A DNA stretch of 64,000 nt from Bog-473 sp963730395 (lineage in GTDB: Bacteria; Actinomycetota; Acidimicrobiia; Acidimicrobiales; RAAP-2). Below, piece by piece: positions 47,613 through 57,514 of this stretch. Numbering within the stretch: position 1 is the first letter of the stretch; every line of letters starts with the position of its first letter. Made by a program: the position numbers and the translations under genes. The DNA is taken from NCBI GenBank assembly GCA_963730395.1, contig CAVSSK010000006.1:1-64000 (forward strand), written 5' to 3'. The notes under the pieces were generated by a model, which did not search any database, was not told the DNA's origin, and worked only from the letters and a program-made list of their open reading frames with translations.

Positions 47613-48253
47613 GGCCGCCCCTCCCCGGCCTCTTTGAGCAACTGAGCGAAGGCCTGGTCCCACGTGGGGAGGCCGCGCACCGCCCTGAACCGCTGCAAGT
47701 CGTCCAGCGTGTCGCGCCCGAGGCGGATGAACCCGCTTCCCGGGTAGTAGGCGTCCATGGTGCTGCGCCAGACGGCGACGGGCAGGCGGTAGGAGGACTC
47801 CGCCGACCACGAGAGCGGCTCGGCGGAGAAGCCGGACTCGCCCTGGGTGAAAACGGTCCCCGAGAAGAGGAAGAGCAGGGGGATCTCGCCGTCGCCGAGT
47901 GCGTGCAGGTACTTGGCCGCCGGCCACCTCGAAGTCGTAGGTGCACTCGACCGGGAAGGTCGAACTCGGTCGCGCCGTCGAACCGGCCCACCGTGGTCGA
48001 CACGTGCGTCCAGAGGAAGGGGCGGAGCGAGCTGCCCCATTGCGGCGTCTCGCCGAAGAGCTCGTAGAGCTTCTCCTCCTCGGCCTCGCTGTAACGCCGG
48101 CGTTGTGGCTCGATGCGGATCTGGCAGCGCAGGGCCGCTGCGTGCACACGCCGGCCGTCCGCTTCGGCCGTGCGCGTCCGGAACATGATGGTCGGGACGG
48201 CGGCATGCGGCTCGGTGCGAGCCGTCGAGCACCTCGAAGGTGAGGTCCGTCAT
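47609..48253 (-). CDS. DUF6084 family protein (frameshifted)
   Basis: About 215 residues: MTDLTFEVLDG, then in other frames RCQIRIEPQRRRYSEAEEEK, LYELFGETPQWGSSLRPFLW and KYLHALGDGEIPLLFLFSG, and the end AVRGLPTWDQAFAQLLKEAG. DUF6084 is confined to hydrogenase clusters and its function is unknown. The stop overlaps the next gene start (ATGA). At least two indels, near 48225 and 47925. Confidence 0.72.
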   Translation of the reverse strand: MTDLTFEVLDGSHRAACRRPDHHVPDAHGRSGRPACARSGPALPDPHRATTPALQRGRGGEALRALRRDAAMGQLAPPLPLDARVDHGGPVRRRDRVRPSRSSAPTTSRWPAAKYLHALGDGEIPLLFLFSGTVFTQGESGFSAEPLSWSAESSYRLPVAVWRSTMDAYYPGSGFIRLGRDTLDDLQRFRAVRGLPTWDQAFAQLLKEAGEGRP

Positions 48254-48886
48254 AGCGCCCGCACCTTGACGTCCTCGAAGAACTCGTCGAGCTTCCGGTT
48301 GGCCTCGGTCCCGCCGTCGAAGCCGCGCCAGAGCATCCGCAGGTGCCCGACCAGCTCGTAGCAGGCGTCGATCGGCACGATGTAACACTCGGCCCGCTGC
48401 GTCGCCATGGCGACCCTCCGAGCGCGCACGAGGAACGCCTCGACGTCGGGTTGCATCGTGGCGAGGCCGGGATTGGCCGCGACGAGGTCGGCCCACGCGT
48501 CGAGCGGGAGCTCCGACTCGGTCGCTCCGGCCGGTCCCGGGTAGAAGGCGGCGATCCGCCCCAGCTCCGAGTTGAGGAAGAAGAAGGCGACGCTGACGGG
48601 GATCTGCAGGCTGTCCCACTGGGCCGGTGACAGCTCGAAGTCGTCGAAGGCGACGTAGCGCTCGGGCACGCTGCGGAAGTGACCGCCGCCCGCGCCCTCC
48701 GACTCGAAGAGGAGGAAGCAGCCGCGGCAGGCGCACAGCAAGCGTCCGCGACTTCAGGTCGACCAGATGCCGGTGCTCGGGCGCGATCGGCTCCGAGCAC
48801 AGCTCGCACACCTCCTCGGTGCCTCGGGCACGGCCCGCGGCTGCGTCGCGCGGATGCGCTGGAGCACGGCGAGCGGCGTCGGTCAT
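48250..48886 (-). CDS. DUF5947 family protein (one frameshift)
   Basis: About 212 residues. The start VCELCSEPIAPEHRHLVDLK and later CACRGCFLLFESEG form a four-cysteine zinc or redox site split by a break near 48745. It continues RYVAFDDFELSPAQWDSLQI, SVAFFFLNSELGRIAAFYPG and AECYIVPIDACYELVGHLRM. Found only with hydrogenase genes as far as I know; function unknown. It overlaps its neighbours at both ends. Confidence 0.78.
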
Positions 48887-49456
48887 CGCACCGAGACCTC
48901 GGCGGGGCACTCGTCGTACACGGGCTTGATCCCGAGCGCGACGGGAACGGCCGCGGACTCCGTGGCGCTCGACTCCTCGACCACGATCCGCGTCACCTCC
49001 GGTGCTGCCTCGAGGATGGCCGCCTCGACGGCGCCCCGCAGCGTGGCGGCGGAGGACGGACACCCGTCGCAGCTCCCGAGGAGTCGCAGCTTCACCGCGC
49101 CGAGGCTCGTCGTCGACGGCGAGCAGCTCCACGTCGCCGCCGTGGCGCCCGAGGAAGGGCCGGACCGACTGCCAGAGCGCCCTCCACCCTGACCTCGAGT
49201 GGATCGGGATGCAGGCCCTGGACCAGCAGCAGGCTGGCCACGAGCTCGTCGGAGGCGAAGTCGGCGACCAAGCCGGGTGCCCGCGCCTCGGCGATCTCGA
49301 GCATCCGCGCCATGCCGGCGCCGTAGAGATCCGACACGAGGCGCAGCAGCTCCTCGGCGAGGTTCAGCGTCGCGCGGGTCCGCGCAGCCCTCGAGCTCGG
49401 TCAGAGCCTCCTCGATCCGCGCACCGCTCTGCCCGCAGGTTCCGGGGCTCAGCCAT
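48883..49456 (-). CDS. NifU C-terminal-domain protein (frameshifted)
   Basis: About 190 residues. The N-terminal helical part RIEEALTELEGCAD and YGAGMARMLEIAEARAPGLV, then FASDELVASLLLVQGLHPDP, leads to the NifU-type scaffold VKLRLLGSCDGCPSSAATLR with its C-x-x-C. It is spread over three frames with at least three breaks. It probably supplies or carries an iron-sulphur cluster for the small subunit. Confidence 0.78.
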
Positions 49457-49468
49457 CGCTCCCTGCGA

Positions 49469-51265
49469 TCAAGCAGGAACGTCCTCCGGGCTCGCCACCT
49501 GGGTGGGGGAGTGGAGCTTCTTGAGCACCTTGCCGTTGCCGAGGTACATGTGCACGCCACAGGGCAGGCAGGGGTCGAAGCTCCGCACGGCCCGCATGAT
49601 ATCGATGCCCTTGAAATTCTCCTTGGTGTTCTCCTCGAAGATGGGCGTGTCGATGACCGCGTCCTCGTAGGGCCCGGGGGTGCCGTAGCTGTCCCGCGGG
49701 ATTTGCGTTCCACGGGTGTGGGCGGGTACGGGTGGTAGTTGGCGATCTTCCCGCCCTTGATGACCATGTGGTGGGAGAGCACGCCTCGCACCGCCTCGGT
49801 GAACCCGCATCCGATACCTTCGTCGGGGACCTCGAAGGGCTCCCAGGTCTTGGTGTTGCCCCGCCCGGACCTCCGCCAGCGCCTTCTCGATGAAGTCGAG
49901 CGCGGCCGCCGCCGCGTAGGCCTGGAAGTAGGTCCGCGCCCGGTCACGCTCGAGTCGTGTTGGACCACTGGGGGACCTTCCACTCGAGGTCGACCGGACC
50001 GACCAGGGCCGTCTTGGGCAGGTGGATCTTCACGCTGGTGCCGGTGGCGTCGAGGTGATCCGTGTGCACCAGACCCGACAGCGCGGTGGACCACAGCCGG
50101 GCCAGCGGTCCGCCACCGGTGTCGAGGGCCAGGTGGTCCTTGCCGTCGAACCAGCGCGGCGCCATCACCCAGCTGTAGTTGCCGTCGAAGTCGCGCTTCT
50201 GCGGCTGGGGGTTGGTGTGCTGGTTCCAGGGATGGCGCCGGTCCACCGGGTTACCCAGCGGGTCCCTGGTCACGAACATCTCCTGGTCCTCCCAGTCGTC
50301 GTAGAAGGAGTGCCCGAGGAGGATGCGGATGCCGAGGTTGATCTCGACGAGGTCGTTCGTGACCAGCTTGCCGTCGACGACGACGCCGGGGGTCACGCCC
50401 ATGGCCCGGCCCCACTTCGTCATGTCCTTGTACTCGAAGTTGCAGACATCGGGGTCCTGGAAGGCCCCCCAGCAGCTGAGGAGGATCCGGCGCCGGCCGA
50501 CCTCCTCGTAACCCGGCATCGCCTCGTAGAAGAAGTCGAAGAGGTCGTCGTGCATCGGCACGACCCGCTTCATGAACTCCACGTAGCGCATGAGGCGGGC
50601 GTAGTAGTCGGTGAAGAGCTGGATCGTCGCGGTGGTGCCGACGCCACCCGGGTAGAGGGTCGACGGGTGCACGTGGCGCCCCTCCATGAGGCAGAACATC
50701 TCACGGGTGTAGCGGCTGACCTGGAGCGCCTCCCGGTAGAACTCTCCGGAGAACGGGTTCAGCGACCGCATGATGTCGCCGATCGTCTTGTACCCGTGGT
50801 GAGCGGCGTGCGCGTGCCTCGGTCTTGTTCGCCTGCTCGAGCACGCCAGGGTTCGTCTCGGCGACCATCTTCTCGCAGAAGTCGACCCCGACGAGGTTCT
50901 CCTGGAAGATGTTGTGGTCGAACATGTACTCGGCCGCCTCGCCGAGGTTCACGATCTGCTCGCCGAGGGCGGGCGGGTGGACCCCGTAGGCCATCTGCTG
51001 CGTGTAGCACGAGCACGTGGCGTGGTTGTCACCGCAGATGCCGCAGATGCGGCTCGTGATGAAGTGGGCGTCCCTCGGGTCCTTGCCCTTCATGAAGATG
51101 CTGTAGCCGCGGAAGATGGACGACGTGCTGTGGCATTCCGCCACCTTCCCCTTTCCGAAGTCGATCTTGGTGTAGATCCCGAGGCTCCCCACGATCCGCG
51201 TGATCGGGATCCCAGGCCATCTCCACCAGGCCGTTGCTGTCCTCGGTGAACTTCTTGGTCGCCAT
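49469..51265 (-). CDS. hhyL: Group 1h [NiFe]-hydrogenase large subunit HhyL (frameshifted)
   Basis: About 598 residues. The nickel-binding motifs are RICGICGDNHATCS near the N-terminus and DPCLPCGVH near the end. The MYLGNGKVLKKLHSPTQ tail of about 26 residues after His would be cleaved by the endopeptidase. Segments SLGIYTKIDFGKGKVAECHS, LNPFSGEFYREALQVSRYTR, GRRRILLSCWGAFQDPDVC and EDAVIDTPIFEENTKENFKG are collinear with group 1h enzymes. Breaks lie near 51213, 50808, 49945, 49860 and 49705. With HhyS it oxidises H2, at high affinity in characterised relatives. It starts 7 bases after hhyS. Confidence 0.93.
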
Positions 51266-51272
51266 TTCGCAC

Positions 51273-52328
<1,056 letters not shown>

Positions 52329-52394
52329 GGTTCCCTCCCCGGTCGTGGCCGCGCTGGGTTGTGCGGCTGGATGCAGTGTCAGCCCGGTGCCGTC

Positions 52395-52421
52395 CGGTGT
52401 AAATGGGTGTCTTTTGCACCG
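52395..52421. promoter_or_regulatory. Inverted repeat between hhyS and the PadR-YceI regulator
   Basis: CGGTGTAAA (52395-52403) and TTTGCACCG (52413-52421) are inverted halves with one mismatch and a 9-base spacer. It is the most symmetrical element in the divergent 174-base gap and the best candidate operator for the regulator encoded next to it. Confidence 0.5.
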
Positions 52422-52450
52422 TCGTCGGGGAGGTACCCGAAGCCAGTCTG

Positions 52451-52479
52451 TTGACACCCCTGACTGCCGGGACGAGGAT
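52451..52479 (+). promoter_or_regulatory. Putative promoter of the PadR-YceI gene
   Basis: TTGACA at 52451-52456 is a perfect -35 hexamer, with a weak GAGGAT at 52474-52479 after a 17-base spacer. The GTG start lies 24 bases downstream. Confidence 0.4.
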
Positions 52480-52502
52480 CTTGATGCCATGGCGATGGAA
52501 CA

Positions 52503-53567
52503 GTGGGCTCCAGGGCGCCGGCGACCGAGGGCGTGGCGCGGTTCGAGCTTGCGCCGCCCCGCCGGTTCATGCTGCCGGCCATCCTCCTCTTGTTGTCCGA
52601 GGAGCCGTGCTACGGGTACGGCCTGGTTCCCCGCCTTCTCGACTTCCGTTTTGGGCGGGTCGACCGACCGGCGGTCTATCGGGCCCTGGCCCAGCTCGAG
52701 CAAGACGGCCTGGTGCAAGTCTCGGCCGAGCACCACCACCCCGGGCCCGCACGACGGGTGTACTCGGTCACGCCTCTGGGCGAGCGTGTGCTGCGGGTCT
52801 GGATGGGGGTGGTCCGCGAGGAATACGCACATCTCGGTGAAGTCATCCGCCGCTACCAGGCAACCGGCACTGTCGACGCCGCGCTGGCCGAGGTGGAGGG
52901 GGGGTGGGCGCCCGACCTCGACGTCGGCTGGTCTGCGGTCTCGACGACGTCCATGTGGCGCCGTCGCCTGATGCCCCTCGACAGCGACGCCGAGGAGGGC
53001 ACATCCTCCGAACCGCGGGAGCCGGAGGCCGTCCACGGCGCACGGCCTGTCATGGAGCGCTTCGTCCTGGATCCGGAGCGGTCGGCGGTCCTGATCGATG
53101 CCCGTTCGACCGTCGGGCCTATCTGCTTCGCCACCGTCGGCGTCGAGGGCGCGCTCTACGCGGCCATGGTCGACGGTGCGGTGAGCACGGAGATCCCACC
53201 CTCGGGATGGCTCACGATCGACGTGTCGGGACTGAGCTCGGGAAACAAGATCTACGACGCCGAGCTCCAGCGCCGAATCGACTCACGGCGCTTTCCGAAC
53301 GCGAAGGTGGAGCTCCGTGAGTGCGCTCCCGGTGCACCCGGGTCCCGCTACCGGATCCGGGGTGAGCTGACGTTCCACGGAATCTCGCGGCCGGCAGAAG
53401 GGACGGTGTGCGTCGAGGCCCTGGCGGGCGACCGCCTGGTCATCAGCGGCGAGCAGGTCTTCGACATCCGGGACTTCGCCGTTCCCTCGCCGACGATGCT
53501 GATGCTCCGCATCTTTCCCGACGTCCGCGTGCGGCTCCACGCGGAGGCGGCGCGGGCGGACGCCTGA
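52503..53567 (+). CDS. PadR-type winged-helix regulator fused to a YceI-like domain
   Basis: This 354-residue protein combines an N-terminal PadR DNA-binding domain with a linker and a C-terminal YceI barrel. The PadR part has FMLPAILLLLSEEPCYGYGL, RVDRPAVYRALAQLEQDGLV and the wing YSVTPLGERVLRVWMGVV. The linker is near 150-180. The YceI barrel from about 182 has MERFVLDPERSAVLIDARS, VSGLSSGNKIYDAELQRRID, RYRIRGELTFHGISRPAEGT and FAVPSPTMLMLRIFPDV. The barrel matches, segment by segment, the YceI protein of the hydrogenase operon. It is transcribed divergently from hhyS. It may sense a lipid, quinone or redox state and control the hydrogenase; this is inference. Confidence 0.78.
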   Translation: MGSRAPATEGVARFELAPPRRFMLPAILLLLSEEPCYGYGLVPRLLDFRFGRVDRPAVYRALAQLEQDGLVQVSAEHHHPGPARRVYSVTPLGERVLRVWMGVVREEYAHLGEVIRRYQATGTVDAALAEVEGGWAPDLDVGWSAVSTTSMWRRRLMPLDSDAEEGTSSEPREPEAVHGARPVMERFVLDPERSAVLIDARSTVGPICFATVGVEGALYAAMVDGAVSTEIPPSGWLTIDVSGLSSGNKIYDAELQRRIDSRRFPNAKVELRECAPGAPGSRYRIRGELTFHGISRPAEGTVCVEALAGDRLVISGEQVFDIRDFAVPSPTMLMLRIFPDVRVRLHAEAARADA

Positions 53568-53579
53568 ACGCTCCGTTCC

Positions 53580-54407
53580 TCAGCCCGGCGAGATGGAGCC
53601 GGGCTGCCCGGCTTCGTCGGTGACGTCATGTCCGATGCCGCGCAGCCCGACCGGCTTCCCGTCTGAGCCCACCGTGGGGTTGGCGTGCACTCTGATGACG
53701 TGCGGCTTCTGATCGGGGTGGGCCACTCGGTACTCGAGGTCCAGAGGCCTCGAGTCGTGTGCCGAGTCGGTCATGGTGGCGCGCACGCGCTCGCTGTCAA
53801 GGGGTGAGATGAGCTCCATGTAGGACTCGAACGTCCCGGCGAAGTCGAGAGGATCGATCCCGTGGATCCGGTGGAACTCTGCACTCCACTGGACGGCGCC
53901 GGTCCGAAGGTCCCAGAGCCAACTGCCGACGTGCGAGAGCGCCTCGCTCTCTTCGAGCCGTGCGTCGATCTCTGCCAATGTGGCCTGCGCAAGATGCTGC
54001 TCGGTGACGTCACGGGCCACGACGACCGAGCCGGAGATCTGACCCGCGCCGTCGGTGAGGGGCGCCAGGGACAGCGACACCGGGATGGGGAGCCCGTCGG
54101 CGCGCACGATCTCCGTCTCGTAGTGCCGGACTCGCTCGCCGGCGGCCACCGTCGCCAACACATCATCCGTTTCGTCGCTCAGATGCTGCGGGAACAGGGT
54201 GCCCACGGGGCTGCCCACGACGACGTGCCGTGACCGGCCGAACAGTCGCTCTGCGTTCTCGCTGAAGTAGGTGACCGTGGCCCCGAGGTCACATGTGATG
54301 ACCGCGTCGTCGGTCAGTTCGATGATCTTCCGGAGCAGCACCTCGGGTTGGGCGCCGCCGCCGATCGGCTCGTCTCCGCTTCCGCCCATGTCGCCTGTGT
54401 CGCCCAT
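53580..54407 (-). CDS. Tandem PAS-domain sensor protein
   Basis: From ATG 54407 it has 275 residues. The first PAS domain (residues 20-130) has IELTDDAVITCDLGATVTYF, ENAERLFGRSRHVVVG and GSVVVARDVTEQHLAQATLA. The second, of PAS_3 type (about 150-260), has HVGSWLWDLRTGAVQWSAEF, HRIHGIDPLDFAGTFESYME and PVGLRGIGHDVTDE. There is no kinase, cyclase or DNA-binding output, so it must act through a partner. A sensor of oxygen, redox or light beside the hydrogenase would make sense but is unproved. Confidence 0.8.
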   Translation of the reverse strand: MGDTGDMGGSGDEPIGGGAQPEVLLRKIIELTDDAVITCDLGATVTYFSENAERLFGRSRHVVVGSPVGTLFPQHLSDETDDVLATVAAGERVRHYETEIVRADGLPIPVSLSLAPLTDGAGQISGSVVVARDVTEQHLAQATLAEIDARLEESEALSHVGSWLWDLRTGAVQWSAEFHRIHGIDPLDFAGTFESYMELISPLDSERVRATMTDSAHDSRPLDLEYRVAHPDQKPHVIRVHANPTVGSDGKPVGLRGIGHDVTDEAGQPGSISPG

Positions 54408-54575
54408 GGAGTCCTCGACCAATCTCGGTGCATGCGTTCGCGGACCGTCGTCGCAGTCACGCACATGCGATCCGGGTCGGCTCCCGACTTGCCGCTGCCC
54501 TGCGGACGCCATCCTAGGTGCCATCAGCCCGCCGCGCCCCCGTTGCCGGTTGCCCGAGCCGGCGCCACGGTTGGC

Positions 54576-55031
54576 CTACGTGCAGTCGGCGCAGCGCCCC
54601 AGCATTGCGAAGTGGTGGGGGTCGAGCGTGAACTCGAACCGGGAGAGGGCCTCGTGGGCCAAGTCGTCGAACAAGGTGTCGGGGACTTCGATGAGCTTGC
54701 CGCACTCCTCGCACACGAAGTGCCCGTGCACCGCCGTGGCCAAGTGGTAGGTCGCCGGACCGTGTCCGAAATGGGAGTGGACGACGACACCGAGGCGCTC
54801 GAGCTCGTCGAGGTTCCGGTAGATGGTGGAGAGGTGGATGTCAGGGGCCTCGGCCTGGACCTCTTCGCTGAGCTCCTCGGCCGTCCGGTGGCTCTTGGAG
54901 GCGAAGAGCGCACGAAGCAAGAGCCGCCGCGAGGACGTCACCCGACCCCCGTGCTGGCGCACCAGCTCGAGGGCGTCCTCGAGCGTTGCCGCCTCGGCGG
55001 GTTCCCCCGGCTCGGTCGGGGAACGGCTCAC
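54576..55031 (-). CDS. Fur-family metalloregulator, probably Nur (nickel)
   Basis: This 151-residue protein starts at GTG 55031 with RHGGRV-type helix sequence (VRQHGGRVTSSRRLLLRALF), the winged helix HLSTIYRNLDELERLGVV, metal-site His residues in HSHFGHGPATYHL and HGHFVCEECGKLIEV and a C-terminal zinc pair C-A-D-C. The opposite strand encodes a nickel/cobalt transporter and the shared gap holds a Nur-box-like palindrome, so nickel is the likely co-repressor rather than iron or zinc. Confidence 0.82.
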   Translation of the reverse strand: MSRSPTEPGEPAEAATLEDALELVRQHGGRVTSSRRLLLRALFASKSHRTAEELSEEVQAEAPDIHLSTIYRNLDELERLGVVVHSHFGHGPATYHLATAVHGHFVCEECGKLIEVPDTLFDDLAHEALSRFEFTLDPHHFAMLGRCADCT

Positions 55032-55082
55032 GCAGCGATCGTACCGGGGTACGGCATTTCCACCTCCGGAATGGCCGAACTC

Positions 55083-55103
55083 TATTGCGAAGCAGTCGCA
55101 ATA
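55083..55103. promoter_or_regulatory. Nur-box-like palindrome
   Basis: TATTGCGA-AGCAG-TCGCAATA is a perfect inverted repeat (8+5+8). It fits the form TTGC-nn-N5-nn-GCAA known for the Streptomyces nickel regulator Nur. It lies between the Fur-family gene and the NiCoT transporter and should govern both. Confidence 0.68.
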
Positions 55104-55147
55104 AGCGTACACTGCCGTCGAGTCGACCGGGCGGGAGGTTCGGGCAG

Positions 55148-56272
55148 ATGGCAATTGCGTCGAGTTCCGCAGGCTCCGCGGACACGGGGTTGACGCGACG
55201 GGAGTGGTCGCGCGTTGCCGGCATGGCCGCAGTGGTCGTCGTCCTCAATGTCGTCGGCTGGGCCCTGTTGGCCCGAGCCGTTGGCCACCACTTCCACATC
55301 TCGCAGACCAAGCTGTTCGGCCTGGGCACCGGGGTGCTGGCCTACACGCTGGGCATGCGGCACGCCTTCGACGCCGATCACATCGCAGCCATCGACAACA
55401 CCACTCGCAAGCTCGTCGGCGAAGGAAAGCGCCCGCTGGGGGCGGGCTTCTTCTTCTCGCTCGGGCACTCGACCGTGGTATTGCTCCTGGCCCTGGCTCT
55501 GAGCTTCGGGATACGGGCCCTCAACCTCCAAGTCAGTCAGCAGACATCGGGACTGCATTCGGTCACCAACATCGTCGGGACCTCGATCTCAGGCATGTTC
55601 CTGTATCTCATCGCCCTGGTCAACCTGTTCGTGCTCCTCTCGATCTCCCGCCTGTACCGCCAGATGCGTTCCGGGCGCTACGACCCGGTCGAGCTGGACC
55701 GCCAGCTCGACAAGCGGGGGCTCATGAACCGCCTGCTCGGTGGGTACGCCCGGCATGTCGACACCTCCTGGAAGCTCTACCCGGTGGGGTTCCTCTTCGG
55801 CCTCGGATTCGACACCGCCACGGAGATCGCCCTGCTCGTCATCGCCGGCTCGGCCGTCGTCGGCGGCCTTCCGCTCTACGCGATCCTGTCGCTGCCCCTG
55901 CTCTTTGCCGCGGGCATGTGCACCTTCGACACACTCGACGGGTACTTCATGAATTTCGCCTACGACTGGGCGTTCGCCAACCCGGTGCGCAAGGTCTTCT
56001 ACAACCTCACCATCACCGGGCTGTCGGTTGCGGTGGCCTTCTTCGTCGGCACCATCGAGATCCTGGGGCTGATCGGGCAGCAGGCCAACCTCAGCTCACC
56101 CTTCTGGGACTTCGTGCGCGGCTTCAATCTCAACGCTGCCGGCTTCGTCATCGTCGGCTTGTTCGTGGCGACCTGGGTGATCGCACTCCTCTACTGGCGC
56201 TTGGCTCGAGTCGAGGAGAGGTGGACCTCCGCGTTGGCTCAAGAGCCGAGGGAAGAGGTCGCGTCAGCCTGA
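55148..56272 (+). CDS. NiCoT family nickel/cobalt permease
   Basis: This 374-residue integral membrane transporter has eight or so helices. The NiCoT signature RHAFDADHI lies in helix II; FFSLGHSTVV, the LGFDTATEI motif and GMCTFDTLDGYFM follow. It imports Ni2+ for the hydrogenase. GGGAGG precedes ATG 55148. It is followed by hypA and hypB, which insert the nickel, a coherent supply line under the Nur-box-like site. Confidence 0.95.
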   Translation: MAIASSSAGSADTGLTRREWSRVAGMAAVVVVLNVVGWALLARAVGHHFHISQTKLFGLGTGVLAYTLGMRHAFDADHIAAIDNTTRKLVGEGKRPLGAGFFFSLGHSTVVLLLALALSFGIRALNLQVSQQTSGLHSVTNIVGTSISGMFLYLIALVNLFVLLSISRLYRQMRSGRYDPVELDRQLDKRGLMNRLLGGYARHVDTSWKLYPVGFLFGLGFDTATEIALLVIAGSAVVGGLPLYAILSLPLLFAAGMCTFDTLDGYFMNFAYDWAFANPVRKVFYNLTITGLSVAVAFFVGTIEILGLIGQQANLSSPFWDFVRGFNLNAAGFVIVGLFVATWVIALLYWRLARVEERWTSALAQEPREEVASA

Positions 56273-56322
56273 CCGGCACCCTCACGTGCGCCCCTCGATA
56301 TGCTCCAGTCGAGGTGCACGCG

Positions 56323-56661
56323 ATGCATGAACTCTCAATCTGCAACGCCATTGCCAGCACGGCGGAGAAACACGCGGAGGGACGGCCGGTGTCCCAGGTG
56401 AAGGTGCGGGTCGGCCACCTCCGCCAGGTCGTGCCCGACGCGCTCCAGTTCAGCTGGGAGGTCGTCTCGAGCACCACGCAGCTGAAGGACGCAGAGCTTG
56501 TCATCGAGCAGGTGCCCGCAGTCGTGGAGTGCCTCGGTTGCGGGGCTCGCACCACCCTCGACCTGCCGATCCTCGCCTGCGGGACGTGCGAGGGTTTCGA
56601 CGTAAAGCTGCTCAGTGGCGAAGAGCTCCTCGTCGTCTCGATCGATCTGGTGGAGGCGTAG
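56323..56661 (+). CDS. hypA: Hydrogenase nickel-incorporation protein HypA
   Basis: This 112-residue metallochaperone opens MHELSICNAI; His2 and neighbouring residues bind nickel. The zinc site is CLGCG and CGTCEG, C-x2-C twice. The stop is two bases before hypB. Confidence 0.95.
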   Translation: MHELSICNAIASTAEKHAEGRPVSQVKVRVGHLRQVVPDALQFSWEVVSSTTQLKDAELVIEQVPAVVECLGCGARTTLDLPILACGTCEGFDVKLLSGEELLVVSIDLVEA

Positions 56662-56663
56662 GC

Positions 56664-57500
56664 ATGGGACGGTTCCACGTCCACGCCGAGGGCGCGGGCC
56701 ATGTGCACACGCACGACGTCGAACACCACGAGCATGGCCACGATCGGACACTGATCGATGTCGGAGACCATTCGGGCTACGTCGAGACGGGTCAGACCCG
56801 AGTCACGATCCTGGAGAACCTGTTGTCGGAGAACGACCGGGTGGCGGACGACAACGGCCGCCGTCTGGCCGAAGCCGGCGTCCGTGCCGTGAACCTGATG
56901 TCGTCCCCTGGTGCGGGCAAGACGACGCTTCTGCGCAAGACCCTGGAGGCGCTCGGCGGCTCGGTGCGGATCGGTGTGCTGGAGGGGGACATCGCAACGA
57001 GCCTCGATGCCGAACGGCTGGACGGGGCGGGCGCGGCCGCCATCTCCCTCGTGAACACGAGTGCGGGATTCGGCGGGGAGTGCCATCTCGATGCCGTGAT
57101 GGTCCGGTCGGGGATCGAACGCCTGCCGTTGCCCGAGCTCGATCTCCTGATCATCGAGAACGTCGGCAATCTGGTCTGTCCGGCAGAGTTCCGAGTGGGG
57201 GAGAATGCACGGGCGATGGTGTTCTCGGTCACCGAGGGCGAGGAGAAACCCCTCAAGTACCCCGTGATGTTCCGGGCGGCGGATGTCGTGGTGGTGAACA
57301 AGATCGACCTGCTGCCACACCTCGACTTCGATCTGGGTGCGTTTCTGGCCAATCTCACCGCGGTGAACCCGGCGGCGCGGATCATCATGGCGAGCGCCCG
57401 GAGCGGTGAGGGCGTGGATGAATGGTGCGAATGGCTCGCACATGAAGGCCCCGCGGCGACGAGCGGCTCCGACACCCGCCCGGCGAAGGCGGAGGGTTGA
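56664..57500 (+). CDS. hypB: Hydrogenase nickel-incorporation GTPase HypB
   Basis: This 278-residue GTPase loads nickel into the large subunit. A His-rich N-terminus (HVHAEGAGHVHTHDVEHHEH) probably stores nickel. The P-loop is NLMSSPGAGKTTLLRKTLEA, then VLEGDIATSLDAERL and LVNTSAGFGGECHLDA with the dimer metal-site Cys and His. LIIENVGNLVCPAEF and VVVNKIDLLPHL supply the G3 and G4 motifs. It forms an operon with NiCoT and hypA. Confidence 0.96.
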   Translation: MGRFHVHAEGAGHVHTHDVEHHEHGHDRTLIDVGDHSGYVETGQTRVTILENLLSENDRVADDNGRRLAEAGVRAVNLMSSPGAGKTTLLRKTLEALGGSVRIGVLEGDIATSLDAERLDGAGAAAISLVNTSAGFGGECHLDAVMVRSGIERLPLPELDLLIIENVGNLVCPAEFRVGENARAMVFSVTEGEEKPLKYPVMFRAADVVVVNKIDLLPHLDFDLGAFLANLTAVNPAARIIMASARSGEGVDEWCEWLAHEGPAATSGSDTRPAKAEG

Positions 57501-57514
57501 GAGCCACGCGCAGG

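Noticed and set aside
56286..56296. A second copy of the tRNA-Lys 3' end that could bound a 53-kb island
   Set aside because: Only 11 bases match. There is no integrase, and the interval is full of ordinary chromosomal metabolic genes, so chance is the better explanation.
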